Part shown: positions 1 through 8,889 of the stretch, piece by piece
Position numbering within the stretch: the first letter of the stretch is position 1
How the letters are laid out: each line of letters begins with the position of its first letter
Notes under the pieces: generated by a model
The model's input: the letters and a program-made list of their open reading frames with translations, nothing else
Told to the model about the DNA's origin: nothing
The model's database searches: none
Position numbers and translations under genes: made by a program
Origin: Caldilineaceae bacterium
GTDB taxonomy: Bacteria; Chloroflexota; Anaerolineae; Caldilineales; Caldilineaceae
Length of the DNA: 64,000 nt
Assembly: GCA_022821585.1 (NCBI GenBank)
Contig: JAJEDI010000053.1
Span: 30,904 to 94,903, forward strand
Reading direction: 5' to 3'

Positions 1-40
1 AGCGTGCGCCCGCTGACCACGAACCACTGACCACTACAAA

Positions 41-1249
41 ATGACTACCAAAAATGATTTCTCTCCCAAGCCGGTCTTCTCGCTCGAAGGCTCAGGCCGG
101 GAGACGCCGCCTACAGGGCTGATCTCCCCGGCACGCTACGTGCAAGGGCCCGCTCTCCTCGACTATCTTGGCCGTTTCCTGGCGCTGGTCCCCAGCACAC
201 GACCCGCAGTCTACATCAGCGCCGGTGGACTGCGCCGCCACGGCGAGCAACTGCTCGGCGGCCTGCGCGCCACGCAGATCGAGGCGACGGTTGAAATCTT
301 CGAGGGCGAGTGCTCCTACACTGAGATCGAGCGCGCCGCCGCCAGCCTGCAAGCGCAGGACACGCCCTTCGACAGCCTGATCGCGGTCGGAGGCGGCAAA
401 TGTCTCGACGCGGGCAAATGCGTTGCCGCCCGGCTCGATATCCCCGTCGTCATCGTCCCCACCATCGCCTCCACCGACGCGCCCTGCTCCGCCCTATCGG
501 TCATCTACACCGACGAAGGCATCGCCCACGGCGGCGAATCCTTCCCGGACAGCCCCGCATTTGTAGTGGTCGATTCCCAACTGATCGCGGCCGCGCCCGT
601 ACGCTACCTGGTGGCCGGCATGGGCGATGCACTCGCCACCCGCTACGAAGCGCGTACCTGCTACCGCAACCCGGCCGGCCGCGCCGTCATCGGCGGACGC
701 CCCACCATCGCCGCCCAGGCCATCGCCGAACTCTGCGCCCGGACCGTCTTCGAAGATGGCGTCGCCGCCGCTGAAGCCAACTACCGCGGCGAGACCAATC
801 CCGCCCTGGAGCGCGTCATCGAAGCCAACACGTTACTGAGCGGCATCGGCTTCGAAAGCGGCGGTGTCACCGCGGCCCACGCCGTTGCCATGGGCTTCAC
901 GCGCCTGCCCGTCGCACGCGAAAGCTACCTGCACGGTGAGATGGTTGCCTTGGGACTGCTCACCCAGCTGACTCTGGAGCAGTCCTTGGACGAATGCAAA
1001 CAGGTCGCCCGTTTCTGCGCCGAAATCGGCCTGCCTACCCATCTGGCCCAGCTCTCCATCGACGCCGTAGCCGACGGCCCCGCATTGCAAGATGCCATGG
1101 CCCACAGCGCCGCCACGCCGCTCATGGACAACGAGCCTTTCGACGTCACACCTGAAAACACCTGGTCCGCCCTCCTGCAGGCCGACGAAATCGGCCGCGC
1201 CGCCACCGCCGCCGTCGGCGACCACGCCTACCACCGCCTGCGAGCATAA
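41..1249 (+). CDS. gldA: Glycerol dehydrogenase (iron-containing ADH superfamily)
   Basis: Predicted cytoplasmic NAD-dependent dehydrogenase oxidising glycerol to dihydroxyacetone. The sequence shows the family's nucleotide-binding motif VGGGKCLDAGK and the GldA-typical VPTIASTDAPCSALSVIY. The three metal ligands fall at D196 (MGDALATRY), H280 (TAAHAVAMG) and H298 (YLHGEMVALG). Their 84- and 18-residue spacing is essentially that of characterised bacterial glycerol dehydrogenases (D173/H256/H274 in the Geobacillus enzyme). At 402 aa it is about 30 residues longer than usual because of an N-terminal extension. No good Shine-Dalgarno precedes the ATG, so the true start is uncertain. It lies just upstream of a CoA-transferase that has its own promoter. 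The fold assignment is secure; the exact polyol substrate is inferred. Confidence 0.88.
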   Translation: MTTKNDFSPKPVFSLEGSGRETPPTGLISPARYVQGPALLDYLGRFLALVPSTRPAVYISAGGLRRHGEQLLGGLRATQIEATVEIFEGECSYTEIERAAASLQAQDTPFDSLIAVGGGKCLDAGKCVAARLDIPVVIVPTIASTDAPCSALSVIYTDEGIAHGGESFPDSPAFVVVDSQLIAAAPVRYLVAGMGDALATRYEARTCYRNPAGRAVIGGRPTIAAQAIAELCARTVFEDGVAAAEANYRGETNPALERVIEANTLLSGIGFESGGVTAAHAVAMGFTRLPVARESYLHGEMVALGLLTQLTLEQSLDECKQVARFCAEIGLPTHLAQLSIDAVADGPALQDAMAHSAATPLMDNEPFDVTPENTWSALLQADEIGRAATAAVGDHAYHRLRA

Positions 1250-1318
1250 CTCGTTCCTTCTCCGCCCGCCCTCCGCCTTCACCGCGCCCTTATTGACCAG
1301 GGACGTAGCCGCCAGCCC

Positions 1319-1346
1319 TTGCACGCAACGCCCGTAACGCTATAAT
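1319..1346 (+). promoter_or_regulatory. Sigma70-type promoter of the CoA-transferase gene
   Basis: TTGCAC (1319-1324) and a perfect TATAAT (1341-1346) are separated by 16 nt. They lie about 85 nt upstream of the ATG at 1431, in a 180-bp gap after gldA. Called from sequence only. Confidence 0.6.
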
Positions 1347-1430
1347 GAATCCATCGCAACGCCTTGGCCGCGTGGTTCCATTCTGCCCGAATTCACGCGA
1401 CCGCCTCTCCCGCAAAGGTGAATCTGACCG

Positions 1431-3017
1431 ATGCCGCACACCCGTTTTGTCAATCTCTCCGAAGCCGCAGACCTCATCCCCGACAGGGCCATGGTCGCCG
1501 TCAATTCGTCCAGCGGACTTCTCTGCCCCGACGCGCTGCTGCGCGCCCTCGGCGAGCGCTTCGCCCAGCACGGCCATCCGCAGAACCTGACCACCATCCA
1601 TCCCATCGCCGCCGGCGACATGTACGGCATCGACGGCATCGACCACATCGCCCGCCCCGGCCTGCTGGCGCGCGTGATTGCCGGTTCTCTCCCCTCAGGC
1701 CCCTCCTCGATGGAGTCGCCCGCCATCTGGCGCATGATCTACAAAAACGAAGTCGAAGCCTACAATATTCCCAGCGGCCTCATCTTCCACCAGTTGCGCG
1801 AGGCCGCGGCCAAACGCCCCGGCGTCCTCACCCAGTTGGGCATGGACACCTTCCTCGATCCACGGCGCCAGGGCGGCCGCATGAATGACCGCACCCGCGA
1901 AGATATCGTGCAACTGGTGGAGTTTGACGGTCAGGAGTGGCTCTACCTGCGCGCCCTGCACCCGGAAGTAGCTCTGATCAGGGCGACCACAGCCGACGAG
2001 TTGGGCAATCTCACCTTCGAGCATGAAGGCGCATTTCTGGGCGCCTACGATGTCGCGCTGGCCGCGCACAACAACGGCGGCGTCGTCATCGCCCAGGTCG
2101 AGCGCCGCGTCGCCGCCGGCACACTCCCCGCCCAGAACGTGCGCGTGCCCAGCGTTCTCGTCGACGCCGTCGTGGTCGTTCCCGATGCCATGCAGACCAC
2201 CCAGACCGACTACGACCCCGCCATCAGCGGCGAAGTGCGCGTCCCCTCCGACACCTTTGAGCTGGCCGAGTGGGGCCTGCAGAAGGTGATCGCCCGCCGC
2301 GCCGCGCTCGAACTCCGCGACGGCGAAGCGGTCAATCTCGGCTTCGGTATCTCCGCACTCGTGCCCCGCGTCCTGTTGGAAGAGGGGCTGGACGGCGCCG
2401 TTACCTGGGTGATCGAGCAGGGCGCCGTAGGCGGCATGCCGCTGGGGGGCTTCCAGTTCGGCTGCGCAGCCAACACCCAGGCCATCATCCCCTCACCCGA
2501 CCAGTTCAGCTATTTCCAGGGGGGCGGCTTTGACCGCTGCTTCCTCTCCTTCATGCAGATCGACCGTGAGGGCAACATCAACGTCTCCAGGCTGGCCGCC
2601 CGCCCCCACGTGACCGCCGGTGTCGGCGGCTTCGTCGATATCACCGCCAACGCCCGCAACATCGTCATCAGCGGCACTTACACAGCCGGCGCACGTCTCG
2701 ACGTCGCAGGTGGCCGCCTGCACATCGAGCGAGAGGGCAGAGTGCGCAAATTCGTCAGCGAGGTCGAGCACGTCACCTTCAGCGGCCGCCGCGCCCGCCA
2801 GACCGGCCAAAACGTGCTCGTTATCACCGAACGCTGCGTGTTCCGCCTCGACGCCGACGGCTGGACGGTCATCGAAATCGCGCCCGGCGCCAACCTCGAG
2901 CAAGACGTTCTGGCCCTATGCGAGTTCCCTCTCCTTATCGCCCCCGACCTGCGCGAAATGGAGCCCCGCCTCTTCCAGCCGGAACGCATGGGTCTGCAAT
3001 TGCAAGGGAGTGATTGA
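1431..3017 (+). CDS. Family I acyl-CoA:acetate/3-ketoacid CoA-transferase (alpha-beta fusion)
   Basis: Moves CoA between carboxylic acids through a glutamyl-CoA thioester. The 528-aa length matches fused enzymes such as propionate CoA-transferase and YdiF. The catalytic Glu is E329 in VIEQGAVGGMPLGG, close to E324 of clostridial Pct and E333 of YdiF. The alpha-type half is about residues 1-250 and the beta-type half about 270-510, with the glycine-rich stretches expected in each (for example LGFGISALVP). The substrate cannot be read from the sequence; propionate, acetate or a short 3-ketoacid are the usual choices. It is convergent with the polysaccharide gene downstream. Confidence 0.88.
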   Translation: MPHTRFVNLSEAADLIPDRAMVAVNSSSGLLCPDALLRALGERFAQHGHPQNLTTIHPIAAGDMYGIDGIDHIARPGLLARVIAGSLPSGPSSMESPAIWRMIYKNEVEAYNIPSGLIFHQLREAAAKRPGVLTQLGMDTFLDPRRQGGRMNDRTREDIVQLVEFDGQEWLYLRALHPEVALIRATTADELGNLTFEHEGAFLGAYDVALAAHNNGGVVIAQVERRVAAGTLPAQNVRVPSVLVDAVVVVPDAMQTTQTDYDPAISGEVRVPSDTFELAEWGLQKVIARRAALELRDGEAVNLGFGISALVPRVLLEEGLDGAVTWVIEQGAVGGMPLGGFQFGCAANTQAIIPSPDQFSYFQGGGFDRCFLSFMQIDREGNINVSRLAARPHVTAGVGGFVDITANARNIVISGTYTAGARLDVAGGRLHIEREGRVRKFVSEVEHVTFSGRRARQTGQNVLVITERCVFRLDADGWTVIEIAPGANLEQDVLALCEFPLLIAPDLREMEPRLFQPERMGLQLQGSD

Positions 3018-3130
3018 ACTACCTTCAGTTAGTGGGGTCTCTGAGAACCAAGAAACTCAGAGCGCAACTCGGGGAAACGATCGCCTTTGAGCGGGGTAAC
3101 TAACAACTAAAAACTAGAAACTGAAAACTC

Positions 3131-4684
3131 CTAATAAGCCCCCTCCCCTCCCAAAACCTTCGGGATCGTGCGCAGCAGAATGCTCAGATCCAGTGTCACG
3201 CTCCAGTTCTCGGCATAGTAAATGTCGAGCAGGACCATCTCATCGAAAGTCAGATCGCTTCGGCCGCTCACCTGCCACAGACCTGTCATCCCCGGGCTGA
3301 CCGACAACCGCTTACCGTGCCAGTCCTTGTACTGCGCCACCTCCTCCGGCACATTGGGACGGGGCCCCACTAGGCTCATCTCGCCCCGCAGCACATTGAT
3401 CAGATTCGGCAGCTCGTCCAGGCTCAAGCGCCGCAGAATCCGCCCCACCGAGGTGCGGCGCGGGTCGTCGCGCATCTTGAAAAGCGGCCCCGTCGCCTCA
3501 TTGAGATCGGCGATCTCGTCAAGCTGTGCATCGGCATCTGCGATCATCGAGCGAAACTTGTAGATCCTGAACTGCCGTCCGTTGCGCCCGACGCGCGTCT
3601 GGGAGTAAATTATCGAACCCGGCGAACTGAAACGTACAGCCAGCGCGATTAGCGCTGCCAGCGGCAACCCCACTACTAACATGACAGTGGCCAGTGTCAC
3701 ATCCAGCGCCCGCTTCACGAACAGATTCCAACCTGCAATCGACACCGCCCGCGTCGTGATCAACGGAATTCCGTCTAGCCGCTCCACCTGCATCTGGTTC
3801 TTCGTCAGCTGGAAAAAGTCCGGCACAATCTGTGCCCTGACCCCGTTTTCTTCACACAGATGAAGCAACCGCGCCACGATGCGGTGGCTCCGCCAGGGCA
3901 GGCAGATGATAGCCGTGTCAATCTCGCTGTGTTGCAGAATATCGTAGAAGTTGGTCAGCGGACCCAGCGCCTGAAAGCGGCCGATGTCCGTCTGATTAAT
4001 GTCCGGATCGTCGTCCAGAAAGCCGACCAGTTCGTATCCGAGGCTCGGGCGCGCCGCAATCGTGCGCATCACCATCAACCCCACGTCGCCGGCGCCCACC
4101 AACACCACACGTTCCAGACCGATCCCCTGGTTGCGTAGATAGCCCCGCACCGTGTAGATTATCGCCCGGCTGATTCCCAGCAACAGCGTGACCAGCACCG
4201 CCGTATACAGGAAGATCAGACGGCTGAAAGACAGCTGCCCGAAGGCCAGGTTCAGAATGATCAGGACAACAACGCCGATAGTGGTCGCGCTCGCGATGGC
4301 GTAGACCTCCTCTATCCAGAGGCGGTCTCGCCGGTAAACATAGACCTTGGAGAACTGAAACGAACAGAAAAGGAGAAATACCAGCGCCAATCCGAACGGC
4401 AGATAGGTGACCAGTTCGGCCTGATTTGCCGGATCGACGGTGAGGAACCACTGCAGCCGGTAGCGCACCCAGTAAGCCATGACAAACGCCGCAACGATCA
4501 GAATCAGATCGCTGATGCGCAGGAGCACCGGCCACCGCCGCGACGGGACCCGAATGAGCAGGGCAGTCAGCCAGTTCCTATCAGGTACGCCCGTTGCCTC
4601 CCCGCTCGTCCGCCGCCCGTTAAGGGTTTGTTGGGAAGTTCGGCGGCCTTGACGCTGTTTCATCTGTACGGTCGTCATCGGCAT
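3131..4684 (-). CDS. Undecaprenyl-phosphate sugar phosphotransferase (polyprenyl glycosylphosphotransferase)
   Basis: Initiates exopolysaccharide or glycan assembly by moving a hexose-1-phosphate onto undecaprenyl phosphate at the inner membrane. Several N-terminal transmembrane segments (about residues 55-190) are followed by a soluble Rossmann-like CoA-binding-type region with [15 protein letters not shown] further membrane helix and the C-terminal bacterial sugar transferase domain follow. That domain shows [29 protein letters not shown] and [11 protein letters not shown], as in the WcaJ/CpsE class. The 517-aa length is normal for this two-part family. Two GT4 genes follow upstream in coordinate on the same strand, consistent with a small polysaccharide cluster. 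The sugar transferred is unknown. Confidence 0.92.
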   Translation of the reverse strand: MPMTTVQMKQRQGRRTSQQTLNGRRTSGEATGVPDRNWLTALLIRVPSRRWPVLLRISDLILIVAAFVMAYWVRYRLQWFLTVDPANQAELVTYLPFGLALVFLLFCSFQFSKVYVYRRDRLWIEEVYAIASATTIGVVVLIILNLAFGQLSFSRLIFLYTAVLVTLLLGISRAIIYTVRGYLRNQGIGLERVVLVGAGDVGLMVMRTIAARPSLGYELVGFLDDDPDINQTDIGRFQALGPLTNFYDILQHSEIDTAIICLPWRSHRIVARLLHLCEENGVRAQIVPDFFQLTKNQMQVERLDGIPLITTRAVSIAGWNLFVKRALDVTLATVMLVVGLPLAALIALAVRFSSPGSIIYSQTRVGRNGRQFRIYKFRSMIADADAQLDEIADLNEATGPLFKMRDDPRRTSVGRILRRLSLDELPNLINVLRGEMSLVGPRPNVPEEVAQYKDWHGKRLSVSPGMTGLWQVSGRSDLTFDEMVLLDIYYAENWSVTLDLSILLRTIPKVLGGEGAY

Positions 4685-4743
4685 TCATTCAGTGACCATT
4701 GGCCTGCGGTGTGCGAATTGTTGTTCGTGCTCTGTACCCTCCA

Positions 4744-5910
4744 CTACCTTCCATTGACTGCACTTTCATATACATCCATCGTCTCTTTTGCGGTCCGTTC
4801 CCAGGAGAAATTCCTCGCCTGTCGAAGTCCTAGCCTTCGCAATACAGTGGCGGTCTGTTGGTCTGTGAACACGCACTCGAACGCGTCCCGCAGTGCGGAC
4901 TGATCCTGCGCCGGCACAATCAGCGCCGCGTCGCCCGCCACCTCCTTTAGGCTCGGCGTATCGCTGCAAATGACCGGCGTCCCCGATGCCATCGCTTCCA
5001 GCACCGGCAGACCAAATCCCTCGAACAGACTGGGGTAAACGAATCCGCTGGCCGCGTTGTACCACAAGGACAGGTCACGCTCTGGCAGGAAACCGGGGAA
5101 CTGGACGACTGGCCCTCCCTCTGACCGTCCGCCTGTCAAACCCAACTCGTCCGCCAGACTGAAGATCTCCTGGTAGTGCCAGCCTTTGCCGCCCGCCACC
5201 ACCAGCCCCACGTCGCGCCCAATTGCACTCTCCTCCCGCCACTTCGCAAAAGTTCGCAGCAGATGGGGTAGATTCTTGCGCGGCTCCAGCGTGCCTACAT
5301 AGAGCAAGAACCTCTCCGGCAGCCCCATGAGCTCACGAAAACCGGTGACCTCTGCATCCGGAAGAGGCCGGAACTGCTCGCCGACCCCATTGTACACCAC
5401 CTCCACACGCCGGCTTTCGACCCCGAACTCCGCCCGTACGTCCGCTGCCGTCTGCTTGCTGACTGCGATAACCCGCCGCGCCCGGCGGGCGCTGGCACGG
5501 CACAACTGGCCGAGATAGAATCGCTTCAGGCGGGGGAACCGCTCCGGCATACGTACGAAGCTGAGGTCATGAACTGTCACAACACCGGGCACCCTCGTCG
5601 CCAGCGGCAACGTATTCACCAGGCCGTGCACAAGGTTCCCCTGCGCCGTCATCGCAGCCAGCGGCAGCGCTGTCTGCTCCCAGATGATGCGCGGCACCGG
5701 ATCGCCTGCCGGCCAGCGCGTATACCGCAACTCCATCCCCGGACGCCTGTACGGGAAGCGAAATTCGCGGTCATTGACGAAGGCCGTCACCTTGGTTCCG
5801 TCGGTCTTGTCCGCAAGCGCTGTCAGCAGGTTGCGACAGTAGTTGCTGACCCCGGCCCCCCGGTAGCCGCCTCGTGTATGGAGTAGTTGGGCGTTGACGA
5901 CGACTTTCAT
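4744..5910 (-). CDS. GT4-family glycosyltransferase
   Basis: Retaining nucleotide-sugar glycosyltransferase of the GT-B fold, probably adding a sugar to the growing lipid-linked glycan. The N-terminal glycine-rich acceptor loop (HTRGGYRGAGVSNYCRNLL) and VTVHDLSF are visible. The donor half shows LLYVGTLEPRKNLPHLL and the E-x7-E motif within PSLFEGFGLPVLEAMASGTP near residue 300. It is 388 aa, usual for GT4, and has no signal peptide. It sits 24 nt from the neighbouring GT4 gene, so the two are probably co-transcribed. Confidence 0.92.
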   Translation of the reverse strand: MKVVVNAQLLHTRGGYRGAGVSNYCRNLLTALADKTDGTKVTAFVNDREFRFPYRRPGMELRYTRWPAGDPVPRIIWEQTALPLAAMTAQGNLVHGLVNTLPLATRVPGVVTVHDLSFVRMPERFPRLKRFYLGQLCRASARRARRVIAVSKQTAADVRAEFGVESRRVEVVYNGVGEQFRPLPDAEVTGFRELMGLPERFLLYVGTLEPRKNLPHLLRTFAKWREESAIGRDVGLVVAGGKGWHYQEIFSLADELGLTGGRSEGGPVVQFPGFLPERDLSLWYNAASGFVYPSLFEGFGLPVLEAMASGTPVICSDTPSLKEVAGDAALIVPAQDQSALRDAFECVFTDQQTATVLRRLGLRQARNFSWERTAKETMDVYESAVNGR

Positions 5911-5933
5911 AGTCAGTAACTTCCCATGAACTG

Positions 5934-7055
5934 CTAGCGGCCATGGGCCACCGCCCTGTAGGCCGCCACCGTCTGGCGGGCAATCTCTTCCATCGTGTAA
6001 TGGGCCAGCACTCGCTGCCTCCCCGCAGAGGCAAAATGGCTGCGTGCCTCCCTATCCTGCATCAGCCGCTGCAGTTGCGACCGCAGCGCCTCCATATCCC
6101 CCTCCGGGAAGACCACCCCGGCATCCCCGATGACGTTGGGGATCTCTCCGCTACTGCTGCCAAGCACCGGCACCCCGCAGGCCATCGACTCGATCAGGAC
6201 CCGTCCAAACTGTTCCTTCCAGTTGGGCCGCGTCAGGCTGGGCAGCACCAGCACGTCCAGCGAACGATAAAAGTCCGGCATCTCCCCGCTGGGCAGTCTG
6301 ACCCCCAACGTGACCCGGTCTGCGATGCCACTCTCGGAAGCCAGTTTCCGCAGCGCCTCGATCTCTTCCCCGCTGCCCACCAGCGTCAAGCGCCACGCAC
6401 CATCCAGACCGGCGCACGCCCGCAGCAGCAGGTCTAACCCCTTCTCGGGCAACAGGCCCCCGGCGTAGCCAATGTGAAACGCTTCGTCCTCCTTCGCGTT
6501 CTCCTCCCCATCCAACTCCGCCTGCGGACTGAAGATAGCAGGATCGACGCCGAACTGCGGCAGCACCACGACATCGCCCTCGTAGCCCTTGCGTTTGAGA
6601 ACTTCGCGGGCCTCGGCATTCCCCGCGATCGCCAGCGCGCAGGCGCGATACACAAGGCGCTCGAACCAGTTGAATGGCGGCGGATAGCGGCGGAGCAGGT
6701 TCTGCCATGTAAAGAAGAGTGGCTTCGCACCCACCGCCCGCGCCGCCCTCACACCGAGAAACGTAGCCAAATTGTATGGCTCCTCATCAACATGCACAAC
6801 CTCAGGTTTCAGCTCCCGCAGCGCCTTTACCAGAGTAGGATAAAAGTGCATATGATAAGCGCCGTTGAATAGGATAGGAATCGTACGCAGTTCGTAGCCG
6901 ACCGTATGCAAGCGTTCCGCCTTCTGTAACCCGCGCCGGTCCCGCCAGCTCGCCGGCGTCAGCACCGTCAACTCCACCCCCAGGCGCGCGATCTCCTCCG
7001 CCTTCCTCTGATACGCGCCCACAACGAGCGCCTTGCTAACGAGCACAACCCGCAA
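5934..7055 (-). CDS. GT4-family glycosyltransferase; TTG start preferred
   Basis: Second GT-B glycosyltransferase of the cluster. The donor domain is clear: GYAGGLLPEKGLDLLLRA, ESMACGVPVLGSSSGEIP and LTLVGSGEEIEAL. The acceptor half begins with VVLVSKALVVGAYQRKA. The frame is open to a GTG at 7106, but the TTG at 7055 has GGAGGGGG about 8 nt before it. It also makes the protein begin exactly at the first beta strand (MRVVLVSK), so I place the start there, giving 373 aa. The function is general: glycosyl transfer in surface glycan synthesis. Donor and acceptor are unknown. Confidence 0.88.
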   Translation of the reverse strand: MRVVLVSKALVVGAYQRKAEEIARLGVELTVLTPASWRDRRGLQKAERLHTVGYELRTIPILFNGAYHMHFYPTLVKALRELKPEVVHVDEEPYNLATFLGVRAARAVGAKPLFFTWQNLLRRYPPPFNWFERLVYRACALAIAGNAEAREVLKRKGYEGDVVVLPQFGVDPAIFSPQAELDGEENAKEDEAFHIGYAGGLLPEKGLDLLLRACAGLDGAWRLTLVGSGEEIEALRKLASESGIADRVTLGVRLPSGEMPDFYRSLDVLVLPSLTRPNWKEQFGRVLIESMACGVPVLGSSSGEIPNVIGDAGVVFPEGDMEALRSQLQRLMQDREARSHFASAGRQRVLAHYTMEEIARQTVAAYRAVAHGR

Positions 7056-7283
7056 CAGGTTCCCCCTCCGGCTGACGGCTAATGGACTCCCCCAGCATAC
7101 CCCCACCGATTATAGCGGAGGCGCGGGTGGGTCTCAACAGCAGTGTGAAGAGTTTGATATGTGTTTGCCAGCAGTTGCTGAGAGCTCACAGCGGTTCGTG
7201 CCATCCTGAACGACTGACTCTCTGTGGGCACCTTCACTGCTGAGAGCGTCAATCCTGACTCCGAATCAGATAAAGGGCCATTG

Positions 7284-7952
7284 CTACCCCAAACTCCACC
7301 CACACGCATACGCCACAAGCCCCAACTTGCGCGCCACCGCCAGCGAAGCCCCGTTCTCCCACGACGTACTGTAAAGCGGCACCCGCCCCGACGCCCGCAC
7401 CGCCAGCGCCCACGCCGCCGTCACCTGCGTACCGAACCCCCGCCCCCGGAACGCCTCCGCCGTCTCCAGCCCAGCCTCTGCCGCCGTGTCCGACCGCCGC
7501 GCACAAAAGCAGACGCTCACCGCATGACCTTCCACCACCACCGCCGCTATCGGCGACCGTCCCGGTATCTCCGCAGCCGTCCACCCCGAAAAATGGCGCG
7601 CAAGCAGCGGCAACGCATTCACGTGTACCGCGGCATCAGGCCGTTCGACTGTCTTGGGAAAACTGAACGCCGGCCCCGCGTATACTTCACCGCCGACCAG
7701 CGACCTGTACCTCTCCGCATGCACAGGGGCCTCGCGGAAACCCGCCACCGGCGGCTCCGCCCGTGCCAGACCGTCAAGCTCCCCCGCGATCCCCTGCGGC
7801 ACGTCAGCCCGTACCGCCCAAGCGCAGCTTGTCCTGCCGCGAATCAGCGCAAACCTCGGCCCTGGTTCCGGGTCCGGCTCGCGTTTCCCGACGATCCGTC
7901 CGGCGCTATCCAGCAGGAACAGAGTGTGAAGGTGGAGGTCGGGTGTGCTCAC
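7284..7952 (-). CDS. GNAT-family N-acetyltransferase
   Basis: Predicted acetyl-CoA-dependent N-acetyltransferase of 222 aa. The GNAT core is in the C-terminal half: a beta strand, then the acetyl-CoA pyrophosphate loop within ETAEAFRGRGFGTQVTAAW, then YSTSWENGASLAVARKLGL typical of motif B. The N-terminal ~100 residues are poorly conserved and contain no motif I recognise. It begins about 40 nt after the sugar isomerase gene on the same strand and may be the last gene of the carbohydrate operon. Substrate unknown. Confidence 0.8.
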   Translation of the reverse strand: MSTPDLHLHTLFLLDSAGRIVGKREPDPEPGPRFALIRGRTSCAWAVRADVPQGIAGELDGLARAEPPVAGFREAPVHAERYRSLVGGEVYAGPAFSFPKTVERPDAAVHVNALPLLARHFSGWTAAEIPGRSPIAAVVVEGHAVSVCFCARRSDTAAEAGLETAEAFRGRGFGTQVTAAWALAVRASGRVPLYSTSWENGASLAVARKLGLVAYACGWSLG

Positions 7953-7992
7953 AGGACTACCAGGGCGCCGTTACCGCTGCCTTTGGACGAAA

Positions 7993-8841
7993 TTACCCGC
8001 CCAAATCCACCGACAGCAGCAGATCACGCATCTGGATCGTCTCCGACAGCGTGTCGACCTCGTTGCAGCCCTCCCAGTCGACCCACACATATTCGACGCA
8101 GACGTAGCCCTCGTACCCGGAATCCCGCAACGCTCGCACCACCCTGGGGTAGTCGATCACATTGTGCTGGAATAGTGACTGTAGGCGATTCTTATGACCC
8201 CCGCGCGCATGAAAATGGGACGTGTACGGAATCAGCGTCTCACTCTCGTCGTCGCTGATCTCCCGGTAAGCGAAATGTGAATAATCCAGCGTCAACGTCA
8301 ACCCCGGCGTCATCTCCAGCATGCGATGCGTCTGTTCCGGCGTGCGCGTCAGAGACTCAACGTTGGGCTCCACAGCACACACACATCCCGCCGCCTCCGC
8401 CAGCTCCACCCGCCAGGCCAGTTCCTCGCAAGCACGCTTCAGCGAAGTCTCGTACGATTCGCCATCCCACGGCAGCCCCGGCTCGATCGTGATATGCGTT
8501 GCATTGCACCGCAGCGTGAACTCGACGACGCGCGGGAACAGGTCGCGCGCCTGCTTGCGCTCCTCTTCGTCGGGATGGTTGATCGCCAGCGCCGGCAAAC
8601 CCGGCCCGGAAGCCTGGAAGTAGACATCCGCAATCTCCAACCCCTTGTCCTGTACCCGGCTTGACAGGTCCCGTGCCGACGCCGCCAGATTGCCCACAAC
8701 GTGGCTGGGATAGATGTGAGAACGGTCCTCGAACAGCCCGATATCCACCCCCTGAAACCCCATCATCGCGATCAGTGTCAGCACGTCGTCATGGGGCAGC
8801 AGCGGGAAAGTGAAGTCCGGGCACGAAAGCTTAATTTCCAT
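7993..8841 (-). CDS. Sugar phosphate isomerase/epimerase (xylose-isomerase-like TIM barrel)
   Basis: A 282-aa (beta/alpha)8 protein of the AP-endonuclease-2 / xylose-isomerase-like superfamily, which interconverts ketoses or epimers with a divalent metal. Likely metal ligands are the Glu of THITIEPGLPW, the Asp of TLDYSHF, the His in SHFHARGG and the Glu of YVCVEYVW, in the usual order along the barrel. It is encoded between the GH-like protein and a GNAT in the sugar-uptake locus. A role in converting the imported sugar is plausible but inferred. Confidence 0.82.
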   Translation of the reverse strand: MEIKLSCPDFTFPLLPHDDVLTLIAMMGFQGVDIGLFEDRSHIYPSHVVGNLAASARDLSSRVQDKGLEIADVYFQASGPGLPALAINHPDEEERKQARDLFPRVVEFTLRCNATHITIEPGLPWDGESYETSLKRACEELAWRVELAEAAGCVCAVEPNVESLTRTPEQTHRMLEMTPGLTLTLDYSHFAYREISDDESETLIPYTSHFHARGGHKNRLQSLFQHNVIDYPRVVRALRDSGYEGYVCVEYVWVDWEGCNEVDTLSETIQMRDLLLSVDLGG

Positions 8842-8889
8842 CTTGCAACTCCTTCATCGGCTGGAGAGTAAAACGCCGTCCGCTGACCA

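Noticed and set aside
3039..3062. Hairpin CTCTGAG/CTCAGAG between convergent genes
   Set aside because: Only 7 bp with a 10-nt loop and no U tract on either side; too weak to call a terminator.
7224..8258. 344-aa open frame on the plus strand
   Set aside because: Antisense to the GNAT and isomerase genes; Pro/Arg-rich, no family resemblance.
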